Source of the DNA: Pseudomonas abietaniphila
GTDB lineage: Bacteria; Pseudomonadota; Gammaproteobacteria; Pseudomonadales; Pseudomonadaceae
DNA: 64,000 nucleotides
Assembly: GCF_900100795.1 (NCBI RefSeq)
Contig: NZ_FNCO01000012.1
Coordinates: 124,001 to 188,000, forward strand
Reading direction: 5' to 3'
Shown here: piece after piece, positions 34,362 to 44,500 of the stretch
How the letters are laid out: every line of letters begins with the position of its first letter
Position numbering within the stretch: the first letter of the stretch is position 1
The notes under the pieces: generated by a model
Told to the model about the DNA's origin: nothing
What the model saw: only the letters and a program-made list of their open reading frames with translations
Database searches by the model: none
Made by a program: the position numbers and the translations under genes

Positions 34362-35246
34362 TCAGATTGCAAATGCATGGTGCGTGTGTGCCTGTCGGTA
34401 GCGGGTTCGGCTGGGTTCGGGTGCCGGCGTGAGGAAACTCAACAGTGCGTTCCGGGATTCCAGGCACGCGGCTTTGTGTTCCATGTCCAGGAAGTGCCCG
34501 GCGCTTTTGATGGTGGTGAAGTGGCAATCGCGAATGTGATTGGCGAACAGTCGGGCGTCGGGGGCGGCGGTGTATTCGTCCCATTCGCCGTTCATGAACA
34601 GCACCGGCACGTTGATGCGTTTGGCGGCTTTGATCTGGTTGTGCGTGCTGACGTCCAGCACATGGTTGATGTGGTGGTGCATCTGCGCGTACTCGTGCAG
34701 GTCCAGTGAGCTGACGTGTTTGTAGTTAAAGCGCTTGAACAGCGACGGCAGGTGTTTGCCGATGGTGCTGTTGATCAGGTTGCCGACTTCGAAACGATCA
34801 AAGGCGCCCAGGTGTTGCTGACCTCGGGTGAGGTAGTCGTGCATGTGTTCGTTGATGACGGGCGAGAACGAGCTGATCACGGCCTTTTCAATGCGCTTGG
34901 GTCGGTGCGCCAGCGCCACCAGCGCGGCCGCGCCACCCCATGAGAACGACATGATGTGTTCGGCGTTGAAATGGTCGATTAGCTCCAGCAGGATCTGGCC
35001 TTCCATCTCTTTGGTCAGCGGTCGTTCATGGAGGTTGTGAGGCTTTGATTTGCCCGCGTAGGGCTGGTCGTAGAGCACGACGTTGAACTGCGGGTGCAGG
35101 TTGCGGACGGTCTGGGCGAAAGATGCAGTAGTGGCCAGTGAGCCGTTGACCATGATGATGGTCTTTTCTGCGGCATCTGCGCGATAGAACTCCGTGTAAA
35201 CCCGAAACTGGCCCTGTATATCAAGCACAGCGATTTCTGGCCTCAT
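34362..35246 (-). CDS. phaG: (R)-3-hydroxydecanoyl-ACP:CoA transacylase PhaG
   Basis: A 294-aa alpha/beta hydrolase-fold protein closely resembling Pseudomonas PhaG (about 295 aa), from MRPEIAVLDIQGQFRVYTEF to the C-terminal HAFAI. PhaG moves 3-hydroxyacyl groups from fatty-acid synthesis toward medium-chain PHA precursors; RhlA is the rhamnolipid paralogue. Motifs: NGSLATTASFAQ, FSWGGAAALVALAH with the nucleophile-elbow serine, HX4D-type elements and SAGHFLDMEHKA near the end. ATG 35246 is preferred because AGGAG is 8 bases upstream, too close to the earlier ATG at 35252. The pha synthase cluster is not adjacent. Confidence 0.9.
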   Translation of the reverse strand: MRPEIAVLDIQGQFRVYTEFYRADAAEKTIIMVNGSLATTASFAQTVRNLHPQFNVVLYDQPYAGKSKPHNLHERPLTKEMEGQILLELIDHFNAEHIMSFSWGGAAALVALAHRPKRIEKAVISSFSPVINEHMHDYLTRGQQHLGAFDRFEVGNLINSTIGKHLPSLFKRFNYKHVSSLDLHEYAQMHHHINHVLDVSTHNQIKAAKRINVPVLFMNGEWDEYTAAPDARLFANHIRDCHFTTIKSAGHFLDMEHKAACLESRNALLSFLTPAPEPSRTRYRQAHTHHAFAI

Positions 35247-35557
35247 ATCCATGTCTCCTGACGTTAAAACCGGTGTGCGCGCAACCACGTTGCACGAGTT
35301 TCGTGACAGGTAGGCAATGCCTTGAAAGGGGGGCCCATGTCGGTCCGGGACAGTCTGTCCGACAGGTATTGTTATTGGCGGGCGGTGTGTCGCTTTTGGT
35401 GCCTGAAGGCGCTCGTGACGACAAAAGGTTTCTTAGAGTGCGTTCGTGACTCTCCGGTCACATGTGGACCGACGATTGGATTCAAGCAGGCGTAGAGGCA
35501 ACCCGCAAGTGCCATTCGTGAATTGTCCTACACGATCTGCCGGGCGGTCGAAAGACG
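35247..35557. other. phaG-rsuA intergenic region with inverted repeats
   Basis: This 311-base region contains the phaG leader. GGACAG-T-CTGTCC (35348-35360) is a perfect 13-base palindrome about 100 bases upstream of phaG, and CACGA-GTT-TCGTG (35293-35305) is a second, shorter one. Either could be an operator or part of a hairpin. No gene is seen. Confidence 0.5.
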
Positions 35558-36250
35558 TCAGATCTGCTGAATCTCTTCAGCCGTCAGTGGCCGGTACTGG
35601 CCGGGCATCAGCGCCGGGTCGAGGCGTAACGGGCCCATGCTTTCTCGATGCAGGCGCACGACCTTGTTGTCGTAGAAACCGAACATGCGTTTGACCTGAT
35701 GGTAGCGGCCTTCGACGATGCTCAATCGTGCGCGGCGAGGGTCGAGGATTGCCAGCAGAGCGGGTTGCGTGGTCAGGTCTTCGAAAGCGAAGTAGAAGCC
35801 TTCCGCGAATTTCTGAACGTAATGCTCGCCGATGTCCTGCTCGGTTTCGACGTAGTAAACCTTCGGGAGTTTGGTGGCAGGCTGGGTCAGACGACGTGAC
35901 CACTGGCCGTCGTTGGTGATCAGCATCAGTCCCGAGGTGTTGAAATCCAGGCGCCCGGCGATGTGCAGGTCGTGTTTGTCGGGCTCGTGCAAAAGATCGA
36001 GCACGGTCGGGTGCTGAGGGTCAGTGGTGGCGCTGACGCATCCCGGTGGTTTGTGCAGCATGAAGTAACGCGCGGGCTTGCCCGTCTGCAGCACTTCGTC
36101 GTCGAGCATGACGTGGCTGAATTCGCGAACCTCGTGCAGCGGGTCCTTGACCGTCAGCCCATCGACTTTTACCCGTCCGGCGAGCAGCGCAAGGCGCACG
36201 TCCTTGCGACTGAAGCGGGGGAGGTTGCTGAGGAGGCGGTCGAGGCGCAT
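35558..36250 (-). CDS. rsuA: 16S rRNA pseudouridine(516) synthase RsuA
   Basis: A 230-aa enzyme. The S4 RNA-binding domain is at the N-terminus (MRLDRLLSNLPRFSRKDVRL), followed by the pseudouridine synthase core with the catalytic aspartate in AGRLDFNTSGLMLITNDG and the conserved VEGRYHQVKRMFGF. The size and arrangement match RsuA, which modifies U516 of 16S rRNA during 30S assembly. A close relative such as RluE/RluB is possible but the S4 domain and length favour RsuA. Confidence 0.88.
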   Translation of the reverse strand: MRLDRLLSNLPRFSRKDVRLALLAGRVKVDGLTVKDPLHEVREFSHVMLDDEVLQTGKPARYFMLHKPPGCVSATTDPQHPTVLDLLHEPDKHDLHIAGRLDFNTSGLMLITNDGQWSRRLTQPATKLPKVYYVETEQDIGEHYVQKFAEGFYFAFEDLTTQPALLAILDPRRARLSIVEGRYHQVKRMFGFYDNKVVRLHRESMGPLRLDPALMPGQYRPLTAEEIQQI

Positions 36251-36328
36251 GGCAGTTTGGCGTGCAAAGAGGGTGGGGCATGTTACGTCAGGTCAGGAGG
36301 TCGTTGAACCTGTGGGAGCGTCAATGGC

Positions 36329-36562
36329 TCATTCCGGTCGTTGAATCTGGTCGGGTTCGATGGCCTGAGCCAGTCCGGCGCAGCGCGGACAGAGGCATGC
36401 CTGGTTGCGCAGGGCCTCGGGCAACGCTGCCAGCACGGCGGGGTCAATGGTTTCGGTGAAGCACCAGCACGGCTGATCCACGGTGCGCGGATCGGCCAGT
36501 GTGCAGCGGTTACTCATGCCGCAGACGGGGCATGTGTCGGGGCTTGGTTCGGACGCGTTCAT
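36329..36562 (-). CDS. cysteine-rich CWC-domain protein, 77 aa
   Basis: A 77-aa protein with a zinc-ribbon-like CWC pattern: CPVCGMSNRC, then CWCF, then CLCPRC (eight cysteines). The start ATG overlaps the stop of the upstream diguanylate cyclase gene by 4 bases (ATGA), so the two are translationally coupled. The cysteine pairs suggest bound metal. Function is unknown in the family; the coupling to a c-di-GMP enzyme is notable. Confidence 0.8.
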   Translation of the reverse strand: MNASEPSPDTCPVCGMSNRCTLADPRTVDQPCWCFTETIDPAVLAALPEALRNQACLCPRCAGLAQAIEPDQIQRPE

Positions 36563-38040
36563 GCCGGTTCTGCCACTTCGGTACAGACCCGATTGCGGCC
36601 GTTCTGCTTGGCGCTGTAGAGCGCCTGGTCGGCACGGGCAATCAGGCTTTGCAGGGTGTCGCCGGGGTGCAGTTCGGTCAGGCCAAGGCTGACCGTGACT
36701 TGCAGGGCCGCGCCGGTGAAGACGTAGGTATGTTGCTCGGCCAGCAGACGAATTTTCTCGGCGACGCGTCGGGCACCGCTGCTGTTGGTGTCCTTGAGCA
36801 GGATGATGAACTCCTCGCCGCCCCATCGGCAAATAATGTCGGTATCGCGCAGGCAACGCCGCACATCGTCCGCAAAGCCCGTGAGCACTTCATCACCGGC
36901 CAGGTGGCCGTGGGTGTCGTTCAGGCGCTTGAAGTGATCCAGGTCCAGCAGCATGGCCGACAGCGCTTTGTGCTCCCGGCGCGCATCCGCGATGGCGTCC
37001 ATGGCGATCCGGTCGAAACCGCGACGGTTGGGCAGGCCGGTCAGGCTGTCGAGCATGGCCTGGGTTTCAATGCGGACCTGGAAGCGGCGAATGACCCGAT
37101 TGAGCAGGTACAGCACCAGCACCATCACGGCCAGACAGATCAGCAGGTTCAGGTACAGCGACTGGCGAATCTCGTCCAGCGCGCCGTCTTCGCGTTTGTC
37201 GACGAACAGGTACCAGTTCAGCTCGGGGATGTAGCGCACGTTGAGGAAATGCGCGTCATCCAGCGAATCGTACTGGTAGCTGCCGCTTTGTGGCTTGGGC
37301 ATCTGCTGCTGAAGCCCCTTGAGGTCGGGCAGTTCGCGCAATACCTGCCCGACTTTTGCGCCGCCGGGACCACCTTGCGCGCCCGTCAGCACCAGTCGGC
37401 CAAAGGTGTCGACGAAATACACACTGCGTTGATAGCGTTCCTGGTATCGGTCGATCAGCTTGATGACGGCATCGACGGTCAGCCCGACCCCTGTGGCACC
37501 GATGAAGTTGTCGTTGTAATCGAAAACCTTGTAGTTGATGAAGAAGGTCAGGTTGTCCTTGTTCGCCAGGTCCGGGTCAACGTTGATCTCGTACGGATCG
37601 GCCATGTCACGCACACGGTAGTACCAGACGTCACGGGGCTCGTCCGGGCTGATCTTTTTCAGAATGCCTTTGGCCTGGTAGTACGTCAGGCTGTGGTTGG
37701 AGACGAAGAAGGCCGTGTAGGCACCGTAGTGATCCATGACCTCCTTGAGGTAACGGGTCATCTGCTGCGGGTCTTTTTCGCCGGCCACGACCCAGTCGCG
37801 CACAAAGGTGTCGCGGGCCATCATCGATGAGATCAACACCGGACGGACCAAATCCTTCTGGATTTCGGAGTAGACCGTGTCCGACGTCAGTGGCAGTTCG
37901 GTGTTGACGATGCTGTCTCGAATGGCATCTCGCGAAGCAAAATAGCTGAGCAAGGATGTCGCCAGAAAGCCGCTCCCCAGAAGGATCACCAACGTCAACA
38001 GCAGGGAGCGTTGTGAGTGGAGCGTGGAACGAAGGGGCAT
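36559..38040 (-). CDS. Cache-GGDEF diguanylate cyclase
   Basis: A 493-aa inner-membrane protein. Helix 1 is at about 12-35 and a periplasmic double-Cache sensor spans about 40-280 (with YYRVRDMADPYEINVDPDLA and TGVGLTVDAVIKLIDRY). A second helix near 285-310 is followed by a C-terminal GGDEF domain with an intact active site RWGGEEFIILL, preceded by the DLDHFKRLNDTHGH motif. It should make c-di-GMP in response to a periplasmic ligand. There is no EAL domain. ATG 38040 is preferred to an unsupported longer frame. Confidence 0.9.
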   Translation of the reverse strand: MPLRSTLHSQRSLLLTLVILLGSGFLATSLLSYFASRDAIRDSIVNTELPLTSDTVYSEIQKDLVRPVLISSMMARDTFVRDWVVAGEKDPQQMTRYLKEVMDHYGAYTAFFVSNHSLTYYQAKGILKKISPDEPRDVWYYRVRDMADPYEINVDPDLANKDNLTFFINYKVFDYNDNFIGATGVGLTVDAVIKLIDRYQERYQRSVYFVDTFGRLVLTGAQGGPGGAKVGQVLRELPDLKGLQQQMPKPQSGSYQYDSLDDAHFLNVRYIPELNWYLFVDKREDGALDEIRQSLYLNLLICLAVMVLVLYLLNRVIRRFQVRIETQAMLDSLTGLPNRRGFDRIAMDAIADARREHKALSAMLLDLDHFKRLNDTHGHLAGDEVLTGFADDVRRCLRDTDIICRWGGEEFIILLKDTNSSGARRVAEKIRLLAEQHTYVFTGAALQVTVSLGLTELHPGDTLQSLIARADQALYSAKQNGRNRVCTEVAEPA

Positions 38041-38152
38041 GACCAGTCCGCTTGAATGTAAAAGAGTCCGTCGACCCAGACATGCTAGCCTGCGGCCACC
38101 CTGTTGCGCCATGGGGGGCTGCGGTTAACGGCTGATCGGTGATGGCCGGCAC

Positions 38153-41100
38153 CTACGGGCTGATCGGCGCGTTACCGATCGGCGCGTGAAAGTCAGGCAC
38201 TCGTCCCAGCAGCGAGCTGACCGCCGAGCAGCGGCAATGCACCAACAGAATCCTGTCGTAATGAATGCCATGGCGATTCAGTTCGTTGAACAGGTCCTGC
38301 AAGGTCGGGTTAGTCATGCCGAAACGATTGCGCACGGTCAGCACGTCCATGGGGGTTGACGGTAAGTGTCCCGCCAGCGGCGACTGCTGGGTGTTGCGTA
38401 CGATATGACCGATGTATCGATAGCTTTCGTAGTGCTCACTCTGAAATTTCGCCAGGGTGTAATTCTTGATCCGACCTGGGAGTGACGTGCCGGCCATCAA
38501 GGTGTCGGCTTCCAGCCAGGACGAGAAAGGCGGCGTCCTGGGGCCGGGAAGAGGCTGCGTGGTGTTGAGCAGCGAGTAGGGGATAACGTTCTGGCTGGCA
38601 ACACGGTGCAGGGTCGGATCAATCAGCGTCTGGCCATGAGGGGCGTAGGTGCGCAATTCCGTGCCGTTGGGAATGGCCGTGGTGCGGGTCCAGGGCAGGT
38701 AGTAACCGTGACTGCTGACAACCAGCGTGCGCGCCTGGTTGCGATCCGAGGTCCAGAGCAGAAACTTGCGCCCCAGCTTCCAGGCCCTGACCGGCTCGAC
38801 GCCGAACATGCCGTTGCCGAGCAAGCTCCAGGTTTTCATCGGCCCTGTGCCATTGAAGAAGGTGCTGACGTAGGTTTTTCGCGAGTGCGTGGCGCCCCGT
38901 AGCCATTCGGCGAAGCTTCGGGAGGACGGTAGCGCACGGGCAACGCCCAGCGCCTTCGCGGGTGTGGCGAGCTGAGTGAACACCCGCAGCAGGCGGGGCG
39001 TTGCTGGCCCCAGCTGCAACAGCCCCAGGCTGAGGATTGCGAAAAAGACCTGCTTTCGTTCGGCTGCACGATGCCCCGGCAGACTGGCCGCCTGAACATT
39101 CAGCGCCAGGCTTGCGGCGCTCGCCGTCAGCGATGCAATAACGGCGACAGGCATCAGCAACGCCATCGGTGCCAGCAGCAGCTGCAATCGGCTCACCTGT
39201 TGCTTCCAGTGGTTTATCGCGACCTCGCGATCCGTGACGATGCTGTCTTCGGCGTCATGGTGGCCGTTCTGTCGTAACCCGCTGGCCATGAACGCCAGTG
39301 GACAGCCGGAAACCTCGTGTTCCGCGACGCCGCCTTGCCGGGTTTTGTACACGTCTTCGTTGTAAATTCGCTCGGTCCACGGGCGCAGGTCGGAAACCGG
39401 CGCAGGAACGGGGGCGGTGCCGCCCCAGAGTGCGGTGATATAGGCCAGGCGCTCGTGAAAACGGCTGGGCATGTAGTTGAGCACCGTCTTTCGCCAGTGT
39501 TCATCCGCTGCCGCGTGGGCCAGATGCTGAGCCAGACGCCTGGGGTCATCGAGTTCCACGAAGGGCTGCTTCTGACCCGCCTGATACAGCACGCCGGTCG
39601 GCTGTGTTTTGTGCCGGAACAGCAGCAGCCCGACACAGGCCGGAGCGTCCGCCCCCGTCACGGAGCCTGCGTTCAGGTAAAAGCCGAGTGCGTGACAGTG
39701 GGTCTGACGTTGCGCGGTGTGTTGCTCCGCCTCTTCGAGCGCGGTCACCAACAGGCTGAATGCTGATGCAGAGAGCTCGCCATTTTTTAGGCTCAACACC
39801 GCCTGCGCGATGAAGGTCTTCTTCAGAGAACGTTCGATGGCCGCGCCTTGTCTGTCCCAAAAACGCCTGAGCCTCTTGGCCATCATGTCGAGAAATTCGA
39901 TGCTGTCGACATGCGCCTGGACACTCGCGGGTGTGATCGACAGCTCTGCCTCGGGCGACCAGACGCCCTTGGCGCTTGCATCTACGTACACCACCGAGCG
40001 GCCTCCCTCATCGGTGTACCCGCTGGGATGTTCTTCACGATAATTTCTGATCAGTGCCTGCCCGAGGCTCATCGGCGTTTCACTCGGTACGACGACGTGT
40101 GTGGGCGGTCGTTGCGGATCGCCCCACGGCGTGGTCGAGGTGCCTCGCACGTAACGGATGAAAACGTGTTTCGGGTCCAAGTCATGGGGAGGTCCTGCAT
40201 CGAGCCCCTTGAGCCAATTGCCCATGATTCGGTTCGCGACAGTTGTCGGCGTGGGGATGCGGTCGAGGATCTTCGGTTCGCCATGCCAGTGATCCAGCAC
40301 GCTGACCAGTGTCATCGCGGGCTGGATCGGCGCCATCAGCACGTCGTCTTCGTCCTCTGCAGCGTGTGCAAATGATTCGAACGGACCGCTGGTCATGAGC
40401 CGGTCAATGGAAAATTGCCGATGTGCCTGCTTGAGTTGCGTGAAGAGATCCCCAACCGGCTCGCTCAGCCCCAGCGTGTTCGGCGCCTGAGAAAGATCCA
40501 GGTGCATCCGGTGCCAGGGTGAAGCGTTCAGCGCTTTGAGGACGGCGTCCTGATTCCAGGGCTCATCGTCGCTGATGTACTCGTGGCAGTGTGTGGTGGC
40601 GCCGAGTACATGAACGTAGCAATGCCCCGTGAACCGGGACCTCAGGTGGAACACGCCCGGGATGAGGTCATCGTTGAGGGTTAGCAGATGCACTGCCGAG
40701 CGGGGGGTATGCCTTTCGGTGGTCAGTGCCGACAAGGTCTTTGGAAACCACTCGAACCCCGCAGCGTCCAGCGCAAGGACGTACCCGTCCATGCTGATGC
40801 GTTTGCGGCGCTGTAACTGACGCAGCCCGTCGAGAAACGACAGGGTGGCGAGCATTTGCCAGGTATCGGCATGTCGCTCCCAGAATCGCAACACCCGCTC
40901 CTCGTACTCACGGGTCCACCGCGTATCGATGAGCAGCGCAAACAGGGTGGCCAGCGTGAAGTGCGGGAAGTCTTCGTGCAGCGCCCGGTCAGGCTCCGCG
41001 CAACGCTGGAGCGCCAGAAAGGCCGGAGGATCGAGCACGGCACGGCCGAGTTCCCGGACGGACAGGCGCAGATCGAATTGTTCCTCGCCGTTGTTCTCCA

Positions 41101-41368
41101 CGGTGGGATTTTCTACGGTCGTGAACTGGATATGCAGCGCATCGATATCAATGGGGTGGCCAAGCCTGTCGCGCAAGGCCTGCTCAAGCCGTTGATCAAG
41201 GTAAGCGTGAATCGAGGGCGGGAATTCGAGGTCCAGTTGCCACGCTTTCAGAATCCATACCGAACCCGCCAGCAGCCGTGCGACGGGGCTGTTGCGCATT
41301 CTGGCCAGTTGTTTGTGGTTGAGGAGGGCGGGCGCGGTGTGGGTGGTGGCGATGTTGCTGTGGGTCAT
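38153..41368 (-). CDS. large dermonecrotic-type toxin (DUF6543) with Stv-like C-terminal domain
   Basis: A 1071-aa protein of the Pseudomonas dermonecrotic-toxin-domain family (DUF6543; recognised from memory). The N-terminal ~500 residues carry the family region (AYLDQRLEQALRDRLGHPID, GVFHLRSRFTGHCYVHVLGA). Two or three hydrophobic helices occur near 710-760 (LLLAPMALLMPVAVIASLTA and onward). The last ~220 residues resemble the putative adhesin Stv domain. That part contains TLVVSSHGYY and, near the end, RILLVHCRCSA. There is no signal peptide, so delivery would need a secretion system. Neither possible start (ATG 41368, GTG 41401) has a clear ribosome site. No immunity gene is visible next to it. 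Confidence 0.7.
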   Translation of the reverse strand: MTHSNIATTHTAPALLNHKQLARMRNSPVARLLAGSVWILKAWQLDLEFPPSIHAYLDQRLEQALRDRLGHPIDIDALHIQFTTVENPTVENNGEEQFDLRLSVRELGRAVLDPPAFLALQRCAEPDRALHEDFPHFTLATLFALLIDTRWTREYEERVLRFWERHADTWQMLATLSFLDGLRQLQRRKRISMDGYVLALDAAGFEWFPKTLSALTTERHTPRSAVHLLTLNDDLIPGVFHLRSRFTGHCYVHVLGATTHCHEYISDDEPWNQDAVLKALNASPWHRMHLDLSQAPNTLGLSEPVGDLFTQLKQAHRQFSIDRLMTSGPFESFAHAAEDEDDVLMAPIQPAMTLVSVLDHWHGEPKILDRIPTPTTVANRIMGNWLKGLDAGPPHDLDPKHVFIRYVRGTSTTPWGDPQRPPTHVVVPSETPMSLGQALIRNYREEHPSGYTDEGGRSVVYVDASAKGVWSPEAELSITPASVQAHVDSIEFLDMMAKRLRRFWDRQGAAIERSLKKTFIAQAVLSLKNGELSASAFSLLVTALEEAEQHTAQRQTHCHALGFYLNAGSVTGADAPACVGLLLFRHKTQPTGVLYQAGQKQPFVELDDPRRLAQHLAHAAADEHWRKTVLNYMPSRFHERLAYITALWGGTAPVPAPVSDLRPWTERIYNEDVYKTRQGGVAEHEVSGCPLAFMASGLRQNGHHDAEDSIVTDREVAINHWKQQVSRLQLLLAPMALLMPVAVIASLTASAASLALNVQAASLPGHRAAERKQVFFAILSLGLLQLGPATPRLLRVFTQLATPAKALGVARALPSSRSFAEWLRGATHSRKTYVSTFFNGTGPMKTWSLLGNGMFGVEPVRAWKLGRKFLLWTSDRNQARTLVVSSHGYYLPWTRTTAIPNGTELRTYAPHGQTLIDPTLHRVASQNVIPYSLLNTTQPLPGPRTPPFSSWLEADTLMAGTSLPGRIKNYTLAKFQSEHYESYRYIGHIVRNTQQSPLAGHLPSTPMDVLTVRNRFGMTNPTLQDLFNELNRHGIHYDRILLVHCRCSAVSSLLGRVPDFHAPIGNAPISP

Positions 41369-41495
41369 GGCATGACAGTTATGAGGGAGTGAGCGGTGCA
41401 CTATGTCGTGCTTGAGGGCTAAAAAAGCGTATCTATGTAATGCATTTTACGAGGTGGAAGCTGGTACGGGTCGCAGTGACCGAGGATGGTCGGAA

Positions 41496-41522
41496 AGGGC
41501 GGCGCCGGATCAGCGCCGCCCT
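41496..41522 (-). terminator. hairpin at the end of the guanidine operon
   Basis: AGGGCGGCGC - 7-base loop - GCGCCGCCCT, a perfect 10-bp GC-rich stem just 5 bases after the carboxylase stop, followed in the minus direction by TTTCC. It marks the operon end. Confidence 0.7.
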
Positions 41523-41527
41523 CGCTG

Positions 41528-44500
41528 TCAGTGCTCTGCTTGGAGCACTACCACGCGTTGGCCTGCGCGTACGGCGGAGCCGGGCTGCACACGCACTTCC
41601 TGAACCACACCGGCAACCGGGGCGAGCAGGGGGATTTCCATTTTCATCGACTCGAGAATCACCAGCGTGTCGCCTGGCGCGACACGCTGCCCCACTTCGA
41701 CCTGAACCTGCCAGAGGTTGCCCGCGATGTGGCTGTCGACGCTCAGATGCCCCGGTGGTACAGAGGCTTCTTCGACGCTTTCGGCGACCGCTTCATCGCT
41801 TTCGAACGTGGCCTGGCCGTTGGCAATCCAGCGTTCGCGCTCGGCGTTGAACGCGCCTTGCTGCTGGTTGCGGAACGCAGCGATGCTCTGGGCTTCTGTC
41901 GCCAGAAACGTCTGGTAGTCGGCCAGGTTCAGCGTGGTGTGTTCGATCTGCAGCGGGTAACGCCCGAGCGGAAAGTCGCGACGAATGTTCAGCAACTCGT
42001 CGGCGCTCACCGGGTAGAAACGAATCTGGTCGAAGAAGCGCAGCAACCACGGTTTGCCGTCGAACGCTTCGACGGCGCGGTAGCGGTTCCACATCTGCAG
42101 GGTGCGGCCCACGAACTGATAACCGCCGGGCCCTTCCATGCCATAGACGCACATGTAGGCGCCGCCGATGCCGACCGAGTTTTCGGCGGTCCAGGTCCGG
42201 GCCGGGTTGTATTTGGTGGTCACCAGACGATGGCGCGGGTCCAGCGGCGTGGCGACCGGTGCGCCGAGGTAGACGTCACCCAGGCCCATCACCAGGTAGC
42301 TGGCGTCGAACACGGTGCGCTGCACTTCGTCCAGGTTCGGCACGTCGTTGATGCGACGAATGAACTCCAGGTTGCTCGGGCACCACGGCGCGTCCTTGCG
42401 TACGGTGGTCATGTACTTCTCGATTGCCAGCTGGCAGGCCGGGTCGTCCCACGACAGAGGCAGATGCACGATGCGAGATGGCACCTCGAGGTTCTTGCTG
42501 GCGCACACCGCATCCCATTCGCCCGCGACGATGTTCAGCAGCTCGGCGAGGGGTAATTGTTCAGGTTGGTAATGCACTTGCAGCGAGCGAATGCCGGGCG
42601 TCAGGTCGATCACACCGTTCAGGTGTTTGCTTTCCAGCGCCTGCATCAGCGCGTGGCCCCGGAACCGCAGCACCAGATCCAGCTCGGGGGCGCCGATTTC
42701 CAGCAACAGGTGGGTGTCGCCGGATACGCGCGCGACCAAGCGGGTGTCGGCGACGCCAATGTCCAACACAATCGGCGACGTCAACGAGGCCCCCTGCAGG
42801 AGCGCGCTGGCCCGCGAAGAGGCTGGTACATCCGCTGCATCTCTGGCGTCTGAACCATCGTCGTCGCGGGCAAGCGCGCTCCTACAGGATTGAGATTCCC
42901 CCGGGATATCAGCGTCGACATCCAGGCCTGTGCAGAAGGCTGTTCGTGCGGCGTCGAGGCTGACGGGATGAAAGCGCACCTTGTCCCCGGCCTTGAGCTG
43001 TCCCAACTGCCACAGGTCCGCTTCGATGATGGTCACCGGGCAGACGAAACCGCCCAGGCTTGGTCCGTCGGGTCCGAGAATGACCGGCATGTCGCCAGTG
43101 AAATCCACTGCGCCAATCGCATACGGGTTGTCGTGGATGTTCGAGGGGTGCAGCCCGGCTTCTCCGCCGTCGGCACGCACCCATTCAGGCTTCGGCCCGA
43201 TCAGGCGCACGCCGGTACGGCTGGAGTTGAAATGCACTTCCCAATCGGTGGTGAAGAAGGTCTGGATGTAGCCCTCGGTGAAATACTCCGGTGCGCCGTG
43301 GGGCCCGTAGATCACCCGGATATTACGCACGGCCGGCAGGGCCTGTGCCTGTTCTGCAGGCAATTGCGCTCCGACGCTGCGGTCAGTCAACGGCGCAATG
43401 TGCAGCACGTCGCCAGCCCGCAACGCGCGACCACCGTGACCGCCAAACTGTCCAAGGGTGAACGTGCTTTTGCTGCCCAGATAATCCGGTACATCCAGCC
43501 CGCCACGCACGCACAGATAACTGCGTGCACCTGCGCCGGCAATGGTGCCGAGCGCCAGAGTCGAACCTGCGGTCACCAAAAACGACTGGTTCATCGGCTG
43601 TGCCTGACCGTCAAGCGTCAGCGGAATCACGGCCCCGGTCACCGCTACCACGGCATCGGTGTTGAAGCGCAGCATCGGCCCGCTCATGGTGATTTCCAGC
43701 GCCGAGCAGCCTTCGGGGTTGCCGAGCAGACGATTACCCAAGCGCAGGGAGCGGCTGTCCATCGGACCGGACGGCGGCACACCGACCGCCCAATAACCCA
43801 GACGCCCCGGATAATCCTGCACACTGGTTTGCGTACCGCCGCTCAGCACCTCGAAGGTGTCGGCGTGATACACCAGACCTTCCAGGCAGCGGGTCCAGGG
43901 CTGGCCACTGGCAAAAGGCGCGTCGGCGAGGATCTGGCGCAAGTAGTCGCGATTGGTCTCCACGCCATACAGGCGCGTGTCGCTCAGAGCTTGCGCCAGA
44001 CCTTCGCTGGCGGCTGCACGATCCGGCGCCCAGCAGATGACCTTGGCGATCATCGGATCGAAAAACGGCGGGATCTCGCAACCGACCTCGACCCAAGTGT
44101 CGATGCGCAACTGCTTGCCATCCGCGGGTGGGAATTGAACGGACGTCAGCAATCCCGGACTCGGCTGAAAGTCACGGCCCGGGTCTTCGGCGTACAACCG
44201 CGCTTGAATGGCGTGGCCGCGGGGTTGCAGACCCGCTTGCAAGTCGGCCAACGGCGGCAGGTCACCGGCGGCCAGCTGGATCATCCAGCTCACCAGATCC
44301 ACGCCCCAGACCTGCTCGGTCACACCGTGCTCGACCTGCAAGCGGGTATTCACTTCAAGGAAATAAAAACGCTGATCGTCGCTGTCGAAGACGAATTCCA
44401 CGGTCCCGGCGCTGCGATAACTGACGGCTTTCGCGAGCTTGATCGCCGCCGTGCACAACTCATCGGCCATGCCTTCAGGCAGGTTGGGCGCAGGGGTTTC

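Noticed and set aside
38041..41402. contact-dependent inhibition or T6SS toxin-immunity module around the large toxin
   Set aside because: No delivery motif, Rhs/VgrG/PAAR gene or small immunity-like gene is found next to it in this window.
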